The position numbers were made by a program, and so were the translations under genes. Source: Gymnothorax reevesii (taxonomy: Eukaryota > Chordata > Actinopteri > Anguilliformes > Muraenidae). From it: a stretch of DNA of 64,000 nucleotides. The first letter of the stretch is position 1. Each line of letters starts with the position of its first letter. The notes under the pieces were generated by a model. The model saw only the letters and a list, made by a program, of their open reading frames with translations. It searched no databases and was not told the origin of the DNA. Shown here in pieces: positions 34,737 to 48,300 of this stretch. The stretch lies in the NCBI GenBank assembly GCA_029721435.1, contig CM056577.1, positions 115,256,219 to 115,320,218 on the forward strand, written 5' to 3'.

Positions 34737-36150
34737 CACTCAACAAAAATATAAACGCAACACTTTTGTTTTTGCTCCCATTTGTCATGAGATGGACTCA
34801 AAGATCTAAAATTCATTCCAGATACACAATATTACCATTTCTCTCAAACATTGTTCTCAAATCTGTTTAAATGTGTGATAGTGAGCACTTTTGCTTTGCT
34901 GAGACAATCCATCCCACCTCACATCAAGATGCAACATCAAGATGCTCATCAGACACCATGATTAAGTGCACAGGTGTACCTTTGACTGTCCACAATAAAA
35001 GGCCACCCTGAAATGTGCAGTTTTTGCTTTATTGGGGGGCTGGGGACTCAGAACCAGTCAGTATCTGGTGTGACCACCATTTGCCTCATGCAGTGCAACA
35101 CATCTTCTTCGCATAGAGTTTATCAGATTGTCAATTGTGGCCTGTGGAATGTTGGTCCACTCCTCTTCAATGGCTGTGCGAAGTTGCTGGATATTAGTGG
35201 GAACTGGTACGCGCTGTCGTATACGCCGGTCAAGCACATCCCAAACATACTAAATGGGTGACATGTCCGATGAGTATGCTGGCCATGCAAGAACTGGGAC
35301 ATTTTCAGCTTCCAAGAATTGTGTACAGATCCTAGCAACATGGGGCCGTGCATTATCTTGCTGAAACATGAGGTGATGTTCATGGATGTATGGCACAACA
35401 ATGGGCCTCAGGATCTCATCACGGTATCTCTGTGCATTCAAAATGGCATCAATAAAATGCACCTGTGTTCTTCGTCCATAACAGATGCCTGCCCATACCA
35501 TAACCCCACCACCACCATGGGCCACTTGATCCACAACATTGACATCAGCAAAGTGCTCACCCACACGACGCCACACACGCTGTCTGCCATCTGCCCTAAA
35601 CAATGTAAACTGAGATTCATCCGTGAAGAGAACACCTCTCCAACGTGCCAGACGCCATCGAATGTGAGCATTTGCCCACTCAAGTCTGTTACGGCGACGA
35701 TCTGGAGTCAGGTTAAGACCCCGATGAGGACGACGAGCATGCAGTTGAGCTTCCCTGAGACGGTTTCTGACAGTTTGTGCAGAAATTCTTTGGTTATGCA
35801 AACCAATTGTTTCAGCAGCTGTCTGAGTAGCTGGTCTCAGACGATCTTGGAGGTGAACCTGCTGGATGTGGAGGTCCTGGGCTGGTGTGGTTACACGTGG
35901 TCTGGTGTGGTTACACCTGTGCACTAATCATGGGGTCTGATGAGCATCTTGATGTGGCACACCTGTGAGGTGGGATGGATTGTCTCAGCAAAGCAAAAGT
36001 GCTCACTATCACACATTTAGACAGATTTGTGAACAATGTTTGAGAGAAATGGTAATATTGTGTATCTGGAATGAATTTTAGATCTTTGAGTCCATCTCAT
36101 GACAAATGGGAGCAAAAACAAAAGTGTTGCATTTATATTTTTGTTGAGTG
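34737..36150 (-). mobile_element. Tc1-like transposon with inverted repeats of about 240 bp
   Basis: Both ends are intact: CACTCAACAAAAATATAAAC at the left, its complement at the right (one difference), each flanked by TA (34735-34736, 36151-36152). Inverted similarity continues for about 240 bp on each side, with direct-repeat-like sites inside, as in the IR/DR group of Tc1 elements. The 1414-bp copy carries a minus-strand transposase reading frame with few lesions, which suggests a fairly recent insertion. Confidence 0.95.
35058..35927 (-). pseudogene. Tc1-like transposase, N-terminally deleted, one nonsense codon
   Basis: The frame opens with RPRVTTPAQDLHIQQVHL-like sequence, the second half of the paired-type DNA-binding domain. 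It then has the DDE domain: FTDESQFTLFRADGRQRVWR (first Asp), VMVWAGICYGRRTQVHFID, and MFQQDNARPHVARIC (second Asp). An in-frame TAG follows DMSPI at about 35250, where relatives have glutamate, and the frame then continues to a normal C-terminus ending GGHTRY with a stop at 35058-35060. The first roughly 60 residues with the first helix-turn-helix are absent. The protein is therefore inactive in two ways despite good preservation. Confidence 0.9.
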
Positions 36151-36499
36151 TATTTTTCATGTTTATTCATCCATTCCATTATTGCATTGCACATTGTCTC
36201 CCCTGTAATGTCTGATGTGATTTATGTTATCATGCCACTGCATTCCCCTGTCTGCATGCAGACTCGCTTCGGGTGCTTTCAGAAGTTTTCCGGTTTTTCA
36301 CGAACTTCCTTCAAGTCTCATTTTTACCTTCCTTTCGGCTTTTCTGAAATTACCATATCAATTAACCGCTAGGCTGCTTAGTTAGTACTGGTAATTTTAC
36401 TGTATACTAATCCCTTTGTTTGTACAGTCACTAACCAACTAACAATCACGTATTTTGATTAGGTGTGTAGATATCACTGTTTACTAATATAACTAACTC

Positions 36500-37200
36500 T
36501 GCTCTGCTCTGTAACTCCGCCCCTTTTTCTTTCCCTGTACTCTGCTTTGATTACAGCTCACGCACCTCAGCTGCGCTTCTCTCTCTGTCCTGGAATCTTA
36601 ACTGTGCACTTAGAACTCCTTGACCGGAGCTGTTTATCTGTCATAGGCTGTCTGCGTGGATCCTGTCCGCGTTTTGGTTTTTGCCCATTGTTTGTGGTTT
36701 AGGATGTGCATGTGTGCTTACCTCTGTACTTAAGTCTTATCCAATTCAGCTGTTCCCTGCATAGCATGTGACTTCCCTCTTGTCTATTTAAAGTCTTCCC
36801 TGCAGCTCATCCTTTGTCAGAACATTGATCAGTATTCATTTGTGCATAGCTTCTCGTATGCGATTTGTCGATTGCTTCTTCACGACTGTTTCGCCCGACC
36901 TTGAGATTGCCATTGCCCTGTTCCTGTTTTGTCTTTATGGATTTTAACCTGTTTTTGCACGACCACGATTTCTGTTTTTGGATTCCCTGTGTATAACCTA
37001 CCTTTCTGGATTTCGAGCATGAGTTTTTGGCTTACTCTCTATGTACCATTGCACATCTGCCTAACTGGTTTTGACTCCTGCATGCCTGTCCCATCAACTT
37101 AGCTTTTTGAACATTGTTTTTGGTTTGGCAATCCTTGTGTCTTCTGGTCCTGACCCTTTTTGCAATGAAGGCTTAAGATTTTTGGATTATCCCTGAGTTG
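36500..37200 (+). repeat. LTR- or leader-like T-rich sequence
   Basis: A stretch rich in phrases such as CTGTTTTTGGATTCCCTG, with TATTTAAAGTCTTCCCTGCA, resembling the R-U5 portion of fish gypsy LTRs. No termini or coding region were identified. Confidence 0.3.
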
Positions 37201-37508
37201 CGATTGGTTCCTCTGAGCGTATCATTACAAAATACTCCTACATACACCTTTGGGCTCTGTTGTACGAGTGTGAAACTTATTTGGCATAGAACGAACCATG
37301 GCTGAAAGATGAGCCTGGAATCAAAATATAGATCAAAATGAAATATTTCATATGCCACAACTTGATCATTATCCTAACACATGATGATATGACCCCTTAA
37401 AGTTTCCCTAATATGCACCTTTTCAAGTTGTCTCTGGTAAATTACAAGAAAACACGACACATCCATGATTCCAATACTTGTTTTACGACACTATGCCATA
37501 GTTATTAA

Positions 37509-37585
37509 ATTGAAGCATTGATTACTAAAACCCCACAAGTCAAGTCAAGTGTGACTTATGGGGTTTTAGTAATAGGTGCTTCAAT
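37509..37585. repeat. Strong hairpin, 34-bp arms
   Basis: The left arm 37509-37542 and right arm 37552-37585 are complementary at 30 of 34 positions around a 9-base loop; the core is ATTACTAAAACCCCA. It may be a tiny MITE or a hairpin RNA source. No neighbours support either. Confidence 0.75.
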
Positions 37586-37599
37586 TGGTTCAGTGTTGT

Positions 37600-39300
37600 C
37601 ATTGAAACTTTCATAGTTCCCATGAGATTGAAGCTTCGAGTTGGTTGTGGAGCAGAGTTCCTTGAAGAAAATCCAAATTTTGGCAAAGATTGTGCCACCT
37701 AGAACAGGCAAATAATTAATTTAACTGCAGTTTTTAGCAGGGCTCCAATATACCTTTCTCTGAAAATTTTATTTAGCTATTTCAAATAAACATTAAGTTA
37801 TGAGGGCTCAAAAATGCTTAAAAACAAAGCAAAAAAAAAAAAAAAGTGAGCTAGAAAGCACAACATTTTGACCTACCCCCATGTATTTTAAGAGCCTGTA
37901 ACTTAAAAAAAAAAAACCCCAAAAAACAAACAAAAAGAAATCACAAAATTAGGAAAGGATTCATTAAATTATCTGAAGCTATTGTTCTAGAAAAGGAACA
38001 GGAATCACATTTTAAGTCACACTACATTGATGACTGCTGTAGCCTGAATATTTTCAGTCGGTAAATCATGAAAAAGCTTATAAGTACACAAAATATAGAA
38101 TTCAGAGAGACCATTGTTTATATTATGCGGCACGGTTATCCTATTTGCCAAATAAACAAGGTAGTGATTTTATTAAAATCAATGTTGACCAAAAGTGATG
38201 CCAAAAGACTTCTTATCCGCCCTAATATTTGTTTACGGTTGACAAAAAGTGCAGATCAAGGACAAAACCAAAAAAATTGATGCAAATTTTATTAAGATTT
38301 GATTTCAGTGATGCAGTTAATGTCTGGAGAGCAACTTGTTTTCAGTGTAAAATGCAAATTACATAAGGAGATGCAAAGGAAGTTCTAGGTACATTGATGG
38401 TTTAGTTTTTTCTCATAAAATCAATGAAATTTATTATTCGTTTTCCATTTAAAGTTACAAGAAACATTATTGCCACCGATGCTTTAAATATAAGGAGATG
38501 GCACACCGAACTGTTTCACAGTGGGAAAATTCGAAATGTTAATACAGCGACATGTAAACAAAGAACATTTTGTCAGCCAAACACACCTTCAACTTGTGCA
38601 TTCTGCACAACTGCAAAACCCTGAAAATTACAACAGACTGTACCGTTTGAGAGCTTAAAAATGGTGGAATATTCCAGCTCAATGCCAAAGACTAAGGAGG
38701 GATCCACAGCATCAGAATTAAAATGTATTTTAGTACCGTCATTTGCATTACAACTCTAGTGACATTTCATGGCTGTTGATTCCTATTATACAGCCGATTA
38801 TGAATGATTCCTACATGCATCTGCATATGAATCATTATCATAGACTAGCGTAGCATTTGCTAGTGGAACTGATAAATGTAATTGTGATCACTAAAAGCAT
38901 GACAAAAATTTTGATCTCACGTCTCATTCATTTATACTGAGCTGGAACCGAGGCATTTATTCATGCTCTGCAGATGATGGAAAATAATATTCCTTACAGC
39001 CCAGGCTGACATGACTGTTTACAATCTCTGTGGGTACGACAAAGCTTATGTTTGCCTCAAAGCATAATCTTGTAATTTCCCTGTTCCTTAGCGCATTCGT
39101 ACAAACCACGGTCTGGGAAAAATTTCATTTTTCAGGAGCATTAATGTCTTTCTGAACAAATTTTTTGACTTCATGTTGTTGACAGTTGAATGGTTTCAAC
39201 AAATATGGGACTGCAAAGGAAATGTATGTGCCAAATATAAGTATTTCCACATTAAAAGAGATTGGGCTCTGGTTTTGTTGGTTGCTATCTTGCTGCTCAA
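37600..39300. other. Intergenic DNA upstream of cfap69
   Basis: AT-rich with A-runs at 37830 and 37900. No gene, exon or bounded transposon is recognised. Confidence 0.4.
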
Positions 39301-39313
39301 GAGTGTTTCAAAG

Positions 39314-39376
39314 ATGGCGTCGGAGTCGGACGTGTCCATTCGGAACTTCTCGGCAGATTCCGCTACTCTTAATCAA
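39314..39376 (+). CDS. cfap69: cfap69 exon 1 (tentative N-terminus)
   Basis: ATG in context AAGATGGCG begins MASESDVSIRNFSADSATLN and ends in phase 0 at CAA|GTCTCG, a weak donor. It joins exon 2 in frame. The N-terminus of this family is poorly conserved, so the call rests on phase, start context and position. Translation could instead begin inside exon 2 at 40266. Confidence 0.45.
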
Positions 39377-42300
39377 GTCTCGGATATGGGATAGAACGTT
39401 GATATGTTGCTCCATCTGACATTTCTTTGCGGGAGGACCGATTTCCGCAGTTTTCTAAATCCGCGCACTACATCGCCACCTAAAAATGGAGGCAAAACTG
39501 ACCTTCGCAAAATCTATGTGTGGCGACGCTTCTTCGTGTTTTGACACAAGAGGCAACACAGTGTTTTCACCAATTTGACATCGAACCCAGCGCTGCTGCC
39601 ACAGGACGTTACCATGTTTATCCAGAAAAAAAAAATTTCCGGCTATTGGCTTCCGCAGTCACACCTACGAGGTTTGATGAGGAACGAATCGGCTGAGGTT
39701 TGCCCAGTGACGACGTGTCCTTAGATGTAGAACGTCCCAGTAGCCAACGGAACGTGGTTAATTTTATTTTTATTTATTTATTTATTTTTGTTTCGTATCG
39801 CATTTGCATTGGTTGTCCCCTTCCGCCTTCCGTACCTGCCTGCGGGTAACTACGGCAACTACAACGCGTGCAGACGAAATGTTTCTCCCGGATTGTTGAT
39901 TTTACGGAAAATTAGCACTCCTCTTGTAGCGGTAATGACAACTACCCGCATTCATAAGATTTGATCGCAACAGTAGACCAGCAGAATTTTTTTTAACTTT
40001 AATAAATGCTTGCTTTGGAAGCAAAGAGTATGAAGTTATGTGCCAGAATGTCAAAAGACACCAAGGTTAGAACTGTTGTTCCTGCTGTCAAATGCAGCAA
40101 AAAAGATGTGAAAACAGGCACGCTAACTCTCTTAAGAGTGTCATTAGGTGCATGTGATATTATTGCTGCAAGAAGATGGAATCAGATGGGTAAGAGATTT
40201 GAATGGTCAATGAAATTAACCGTCGCATTCTGTCAATGTTTTGTTTTCGTCAGAGGACTTCTACAATGGCAGGACCAATGGAGCTCTCCCGTGTGATACA
40301 CATTTTGGAGGATCCATTTTCAGTAAGTGACCAATTTTCAGTTCTCTTATTATTGGCTTAATTTGTCGGTTGAATTTATTTTCACGAAAATATTCTAGTT
40401 CTTTTTGTTGAAGAAAATGCATGCTTCTCATGCTATTTTAATCTTCGAGAACATAAAGATAACATTACATTTCAGAGGACTCCTCATCTCCTAGAATGGA
40501 ATTTTGTGAAACCTGTGATTCATCATATTTTAGTCAAAAAATAATAATAATAATTAACGCTATCTATTGAGGAATTTTGAGAGTTTTCTCAAAGGAAATT
40601 AGGATGCTTGTTTTAGTTTGGCTATGCCTTTAGCTGCATGGAAGTCAGGGAGCGGCTTCTTTATTTTGATGCAGTGTTCGAAATATTCAAATCCATTTTG
40701 TAAATTGTTTATCAATATGCATAAAAATGGAAAATATATTGTTTATTACGCATTCACTGCGAGTTTTAATCTGCCGCCAACAATGAAACGATTCTTGTTC
40801 TGCCTCCTTCACATTTCATTGTTTGTGACGCATTAATCCTCTAATCAATGCGAACGATTCTCTGCGAAAAACCGTCACGGACGAATTTACTCATATCTGC
40901 GACCGGAATTTCGGCTGTAAAATACATTCAGCGATGTTTTAACGTTGATGAACGATTATTGTTTCTGCTTGAGGTGCAGTCACATTGTATTGCTATCTGT
41001 ATGCATTCTGGTTTTGATGTTATTTACTGAGGCGCAACAGGTGAAATTCACGTTTGGGGCAGCAGGTGTGCTTCGCCCTTGACACTCAATCACCCACTCA
41101 TTCACTCAATACAGCAATTAACAAATTCCACACAATCGTAGGCCTAATGTTTTTTTTTTAACCATGTTTTATTTGCGAGGCTCAGGTAGAAATCAACCTG
41201 TTTATGAATTCAGAGAGTGGTATGAAATGTGCCTTAAAAGTGCAAAAGCTTGTCATGGGATGGTTGGTCCGAGACATGGATTAAAGAGTTCAATTCACTG
41301 AATTAAAAATTACCAACACACGTTTTAAGAAGCATTTTGCGCCCACTAGCAAAATTCGAGCGTTCGCTATTTCTGACCAAAAGTTGCGGTCCTGGTAAAC
41401 CCTCCTCTTGCGACGTAGCAAGACATGGGGCTCCGGTAGGCTACGCGTAGTACGACCGCTGGAATGGTAGAAGAACGTAATGAGAGCTTTGTTTTAATTA
41501 AAAATAGTAATAAATTAATAAAATTAGAAGTCGTAGATCATAGGTAAACCCAACTTTCCTCTTCTCTCTTGATTTACCTTGTCGTCATTGACACTTCAGA
41601 TGGAGAAACCGTATGAAAAGTATTTCCCTCATAATTTACTCTACAGAGAGAATTTAAAAAAAAAAAGAAGAAAAAACTATGCACTTCTTAACGGGTCATT
41701 TTGTGATGGTGTAGCAATATACATATTTTGTACTTTTGCCTCAGATCTTTCCACTGATATTGGTACCAGTTACACATCATTAAGTTTCAGGCATGACTGC
41801 ACAGAGGACAATTAAGGGACTCAAGTGAAATCTGACTTGTGCCAACTGACCGGAGCTGGATATAAAATTGACTATGCATGTCATAATAGGTTATATAGTC
41901 ATTTGAACTTAAAAACAGGCATATGAATCTTGCCTGTGCAGTGGTCGTAATGATCTGGCACTGCCAAGCTTGGTGTGTCCACAGTTTACCCCCCAGGCAA
42001 AGGGCCTTCTTGGTCCCTGAATATTATAGGACACAGACGGTTTCAAATGTGCTGCAGAGTTTTTGCCGTCAGTTTCCCAATGTGCCATAAATGTTTTATG
42101 TTGACTTGAAACTTCACAGAGGGAATTCTGTTTTGTGTGCTTTGTATCAGAGCCTGATCAGTTGGCACAAGTGAAATTTCACTGAACTCCTTCAATTGTT
42201 CCACGGCAGTCATGGGTTCAATCTAACAAGGTGCAAACTGGTATCAAAAGAAGCAGAAAGAGCTGCTGAAAACGTACATGTAAAAAGATGTTGTATACAT

Positions 42301-45300
42301 TGCTACAGAATGTAATAATTGGACATTTAAAAAGTGCATAGTTTTGTTTTGTTTTTGTTTTTTTTTTGATTCACTCTGTATGTGGGCAATTTCACACTAA
42401 CTTAGGCCATCCATGTCTCATGTGGTCAAAATTTGAAATGCATTTTGTTATGTTTCTTCCAGGGGATATTAAAACAACAGATCTTATATTTATGAAAAAG
42501 TAATGTTCGTAAGCTACAGATGTTATGACAGTTTTGAAATTACAACAAAAAGTTGAGTGACACACAACAAGCAGAACAACAAATGTGTCGGAGTGGACGC
42601 GTTTGGACGGAAGATGTTTGGTACCTTGACAACAGGTGGAAGTATCAACAATGTAAATTATTGAACTTTCACTGAATATCTCTCCATAATATCTGTTATA
42701 TACATCCAAAATAATGGGCTTCCCCATTCTGTGGCCGTAGGTACAGACCAATATGTCGGAGTGGACATGTTGGACGGAAAAAAAGAGCGTAAAGTAAACA
42801 ATATGAAAGGTGAATAAATAGTTGCTCCACACTCAAGGCAAATAGCTTTCATTTTTTGTGACACTTTGATCTGTTAGTATTGTGATAGATAATATATGTG
42901 GAGAGACACAAAAAAGCTACAACAGTTCATGTAAATGATACATTTTTATGAGACACAATATTCCATCCAATATTTGGACATATTTGGACATTATAGGAAA
43001 AGTACTCAGCCGATTTTGTTGAAACCGGGCATGATGATTGCTTAAGAGCTGCTTTTCCAATTACATATCAACATCATCAGCCATACCCAGCATAAAGTAG
43101 GAATTTCTGATCATTTTTGAAGTGTTGTTGATGGCCTACATTAGCGTAAAATCGCCCATATCTGCGTATTTTTCCCCACACTAAGGCCTAATGGTTTCTG
43201 ATATTCTTAAAAATGGTCCACATGACAACAAGGAGAACATGAGGGAAAACATAAAGCAGTTACTTTAAATGATTGTTTTATTTATTGAAAGCATTATTCA
43301 TATCAGACACATGAAAACGTGATTGCCCTCATTAAATGTATTGCTGTTTGTGTAACCTTCCCATACAGCAACTGCAACAAAATGCCTCCGATAACGGTAT
43401 TTCACTCCGTCATGTCACTATTGAGGATGGAATATTGCATTTATTTTTCGAGCAACGTCAGGGGAGTCTCAGAAAACCCATGCGTGCTCTGAAATTCGGA
43501 AATGATCAGCATTTATATTTCACATTTTTGATTTTGTTTTCCCCGTTGAGGGCCATTTGTATATAAATTGGTCTATGTGTATTCATTCATCATTCATTAT
43601 GAGACTGATCTGACCCTAAACCAAAACACTGATGCATTCTCAATAAATACACTGGTACACAAATGCACACTTAAATGTCTGCTAAGTTAGAAAAAGAATA
43701 AATAAACGCTGCAGACATGTATTATTGCCTGTAATTCACGAATCCAGCATTTAACTTTTGTAATTGTATGTCATATTGGCAAAAAAAATGAAGAAACTAG
43801 ACACTCTGAGACCTCTCCTTAGAACTTGCGAGCGATTGGCTAATCAGCTGCCACGTATGAAAAGAAAGTTGCACCGGAGCTAGTGCAGAAAATGACTTGT
43901 TTCACTCCTTATTTCAGCAGCCAATTTGTGAAAGAAAGACAAGTTATAGTTATCTTATTTGGGACGAATATTTTTATCGATACATTTTCTACGTACCCTA
44001 TGAAATAATTTGACACAAACTGTCCAGATTTTGTGGGTTTTTAACTTTTCCACGAACAAACCTCTGATCTCATCTGGGATTGCAAAACGATAAGTTTACA
44101 TTGGTCGTAAACGCGTGTACAGTCGTTTTACGCGTTCTTGCACTGTATACTACACAAAATGTGTGCTAATTTTGTACTTCGAACATAGTAAGCAACTGTA
44201 CGGCAAGTTCATGCTTGCTTGGACCGGTTGCCAGTGTTTTTGTTTGGGTTTCGCTTTCGGACAGAGGTAGACATTCCAGGGGTCAGAAAGTAAAAGCCCG
44301 GCCATGTTTTACCTCCTGCCATGAGCTCAGGTAGCTGATTTTCCTAATTAGTTCAACCTCGGGGCTGAAGAGTTGCTGCAATTCTTAGATCCAGGCAGTT
44401 GCAGCAATGCACAATGACTTCAATTCCGCGAGTGAATTTCTCCAGTGCGTGCTGATTGGAAAATTGCGAACGGCACAGGAAGGTGAATACCACTAAGAGG
44501 AGAGAGACTCTATCGAATGCGTGAGACTTGAGACTTCATACCATCGTTTGGAGTCTTGTTACAGCCTACCACTACACACCTATTTGGCATGTTGATGAAT
44601 GTTATCTCAGAATCAACGAAATCAAAGATTGATCAAGGCGAAATCAATTATCGGTATAGAACAAACCACCGGTCGATTAGCTGGGAACGTTTGCAACTTC
44701 CTTTTCACACGTCACAGGTCATATGATTACGAGGACCGTGTGCAGCAACTTTTTTGAGGGATGGGGCTTAGGACCGTACAAACCAGCCAAATTTTTGTTT
44801 TCAAATAATGATAAAAAGTTATAGAAAGCATTTACAAATATGTGATGCATATTAATCTGCTACATATTATCCATTTCTTCAAAAAATACCCAATAAATTT
44901 TCTAACTGAGTGAACCTTTAATTATGATTTGCCAATCAGAAGCTTGTAATCGCAACTGAAGCAATCACAACTGAAGCTTACGAAAGTAAGTGCATCAATT
45001 TGTGGAACCTTTCTGCCGGCTCTAAAGACAGATTGAACTTGGTGCGCGTGAATTTTGACCCACTGAAATTAGAATACGGTGAACTCTTAATGAAAAAAAA
45101 ATCTCTATTTAATATTATTTGATTGTTTTTGATCAACCTACCATCAAAGAACATATCCTACCTGGACTAGGGGGGAGAAAGTTGTACCTTCTCGGGACAT
45201 TTGGAAATGTGTTCCTTAAAATCCATGATTGTCCAACATTTATATTTATTTTACTTTTTTTGCCTGGAAGGGAAGAACTAGTCTTACTCATTTGGATGAG

Positions 45301-48300
45301 AGTCCTGAACTGGAATATAGAGTGTAAGAATGTAAAGTAATAATTAATTTTTTTATTACTTATTTTACTTATATTACTTATTTATTTTTTAGTTTATGCA
45401 TCACCAAGGGTATCGTTTGGCCCAGTACAGAGGTCCCTGAGACATTCCAACATACCTGCTATACCAGTGCCTCTGAGACCTTATTTACTCCAACCATGTA
45501 ATATGTGGACAGTGCTTCTTGGAAGGGGGACTAGAATTCATTAAAAATAAATTTTACTTGTGCACTGAAAAATAAGAATTTGACCAAAATCATAAAAAAA
45601 AGAAGTAAGGCAACATCAGCTAAGCATTTTTGAGTTTGCAAGACCTGTTTTCCCAGCAGGTACTCACACTGATTTCTCAGAAAACCTGGAACTTGAACAA
45701 ACAAACTGAAAAATTCTTTACGATTGGTTATTTTACTTTTAGTTTAGTCAACTTCTTCCTTTTTATAGTGTAACATGCTATAAATTATTATCTTTTTTTC
45801 TTTTCATAAGAGCACACTGGAAGAGAGACATCTTTTTGTCCTGAAGAAGATGGTAAAAAGGTACCAGAATGGCTATGTATCCTTAAAATATGTGTTTTAA
45901 AATTTTTTTTCTGCATTTTTGCCCGAGCCGGACACGCTCTTTCTGTGTGCTCTTCAGTCATGGGCGGTTAATGACAGTTTGTCAAACTGTTTCACAGCAC
46001 CTTATTACCTCTTGAAAACAGAAGTGTTGTTTGGTGCTCGGTGAGAGCTGCTTCCCCTGTGAATGCAGTACCTGTGTTCCCTGGGCTCTCATTACCAGTG
46101 AGGTTTGTGTTCAGCAATTCTGTCAGCATTTTTTGTTGGGAAAATCACGACAGTGTGCTTATGTAGCATTGACTGTCATTAATTTTGCCGACAAGCTTTT
46201 ATCGTGTTTATTTTAAAGGCGTAATTTCCATTAAATAGCTTTTATTTTTAAACTTTTTGTAAACCACAAAGCCATTGTTTCATTGTGGTACTGACGAATG
46301 ATACTTCTTGGCAGTTGACATCACTGGAGTCTTTGTTTAGCTTTAGAGTATATACAACTCAAGACTTTGCATTTATTAGCGCATCAAGTCAGAATTGACA
46401 TTTCATCATACTTTGTGTTTTTGAGATATAGACTGTTAAGGTTGGGCACTTTTTACTTTATCAGCGATAGCGGTTCAGTTCTTACATGATTCCATTGAAA
46501 CTAATAGGTCAATCCCTTAAATTTTTGAATGTATAAATACTGTGTAGGTACATACAACAAGCTAGAGCGAGAAGTCAAAAATGTCCAAGTGTCATGAAAT
46601 GTCAATTTTTATGCCCCTGCCCTCCAAAGAGGAAAGGGGGCAATATGTCGACACCATGTCCGTCCGTCGTCCATCCGTCGTCTGTTAACTTTTCGTTTCC
46701 GTGGGATAACTATAGAATCCCTCGTCGGATTGATTCCATTTCTTAGTGGCATATTGCTTTCGAAAACCAGTGTTGTGCCACAGCAGCCATCTCAATATGC
46801 CCTTGATCAACATGCAGGCGGGGGCATCTGCCACGCTCTGAGTTGCTCTTGTTACTTAATGTGTTCACATTTGTGAACTGAGTGATAAAAAGCTTTGAAG
46901 AAATGCGAAGTACAGTCATGAAGATTATAGCTTTGGAACTCAGTTTACTTGTTCAAACATCCACTATGTAGGATTGCTGACATTATATTGTGCCAAGAAA
47001 TAAGCAAAAATTTTTTTTCTTAACCCAATAATTCTGAAGCTTCTCAAAGAAATAGCAGAAATTTTCAAGATCCTGAATCTGTGTGTTGAAAAGGCCAAAG
47101 ACAAGTCTCCATACACTCTGGTAATGTGTGATATTCTGAGGATATGCGGGTAAGTTATTTTTTCATTCTCACTCATAGTTTAACTCCAGTGTTCAGGTGT
47201 TGACGAAGTAGAGTAAAAAATGGTTAACCTTAACTGCAATAGAAGGTGGGACACCACTGCTGCATGGAGGGGGATACTGTACATCATTTACTTCTAAACA
47301 ATGATCCACACAAGTTGCATGGGACATCTATCCTTCCATATATTTTTTGTCATGGTGGGAAATTAACTTCCTAAAATGAATCTATCAGCCTTTTTCATAT
47401 TATGCAAACATTAGGCTTGTGGCTAGTGCAAATTTCCCATTATTTGTGGTCACATAAATTACATTTGAACACTGAATAAGCATATGTTTGATTCTGGCTA
47501 AGAGTAGTGGTCTCTTAATTAAAAATAAATGAAGTGCATGTTCAAAATGCCACAGTTGAATATCTTAGGTGAAGAGTTTACTGTAAATGCAAATGATAAA
47601 AGTACTTGGGCAACTGAGATGACTTGTTTTATGTTTTCGTGAGGGGCTCTCAGTGTTTCATCTTTTGTGTTGGTATTAGTAATGAGCTCCATCTTGCGCA
47701 TTGTATCTCCAGGCTCCCGCTGCTGAAGGAGAAGTCTTCAGATGAGATGTTCTACGCCGAGTTGGTGCACGAGTCACTCTCTCAGATGGGTATGCAGTGA
47801 CATCACAAACGTCTGTTCTTTCCCTCATTGGTGGAGATGACGGAAGCCAATGCCTTCGCTCGTTTCAGGTTACCTGATGAGAGTGCCCAGTGCTGATGTC
47901 CGGCTGCAGATATGTGCCTCCATTACATCATTCTTCGGTGCCCAGAAATCCAAAGCAAATGCGGAAGGTATGTGCGCCAGTCCTTAACCCCTTTGTGCAG
48001 AATAAAAAATAATGCCTATGTTTCCTGTTATGAATGAGCCTATTTAGGCTTTATATTTGTGTCACAGAGACTAAAGAAAATTATTCCAGTGAAGCCAGAC
48101 AGGTGGAAGTTAAATTACAGAATTGTTTAAGAATTAAATTTTAGAATTTACGGACGCCGGTGTCTATATCTGCACCAAGGGGTTAAATTTGAATCATCTA
48201 CACTTTTCGTTACCGGTTGAGGTTGAATATGGTAACGTTACTCTTTCCATTCCCTGAAATAATAACCGGTAGCCGACCAAGGAGATGAGATCTGTCGCCA

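Noticed and set aside
40006..40296. 96-codon ORF overlapping cfap69 exon 2
   Set aside because: It is in a different frame from the conserved MELSRVIHILED sequence and runs across the clear TTTTCGTCAG acceptor.
43336..43566. Candidate cfap69 exon (QLQQNASDNGISLRHVTIED)
   Set aside because: It does not align with the family, and exons 2 and 3 join directly in phase 0 with conserved sequence on both sides.
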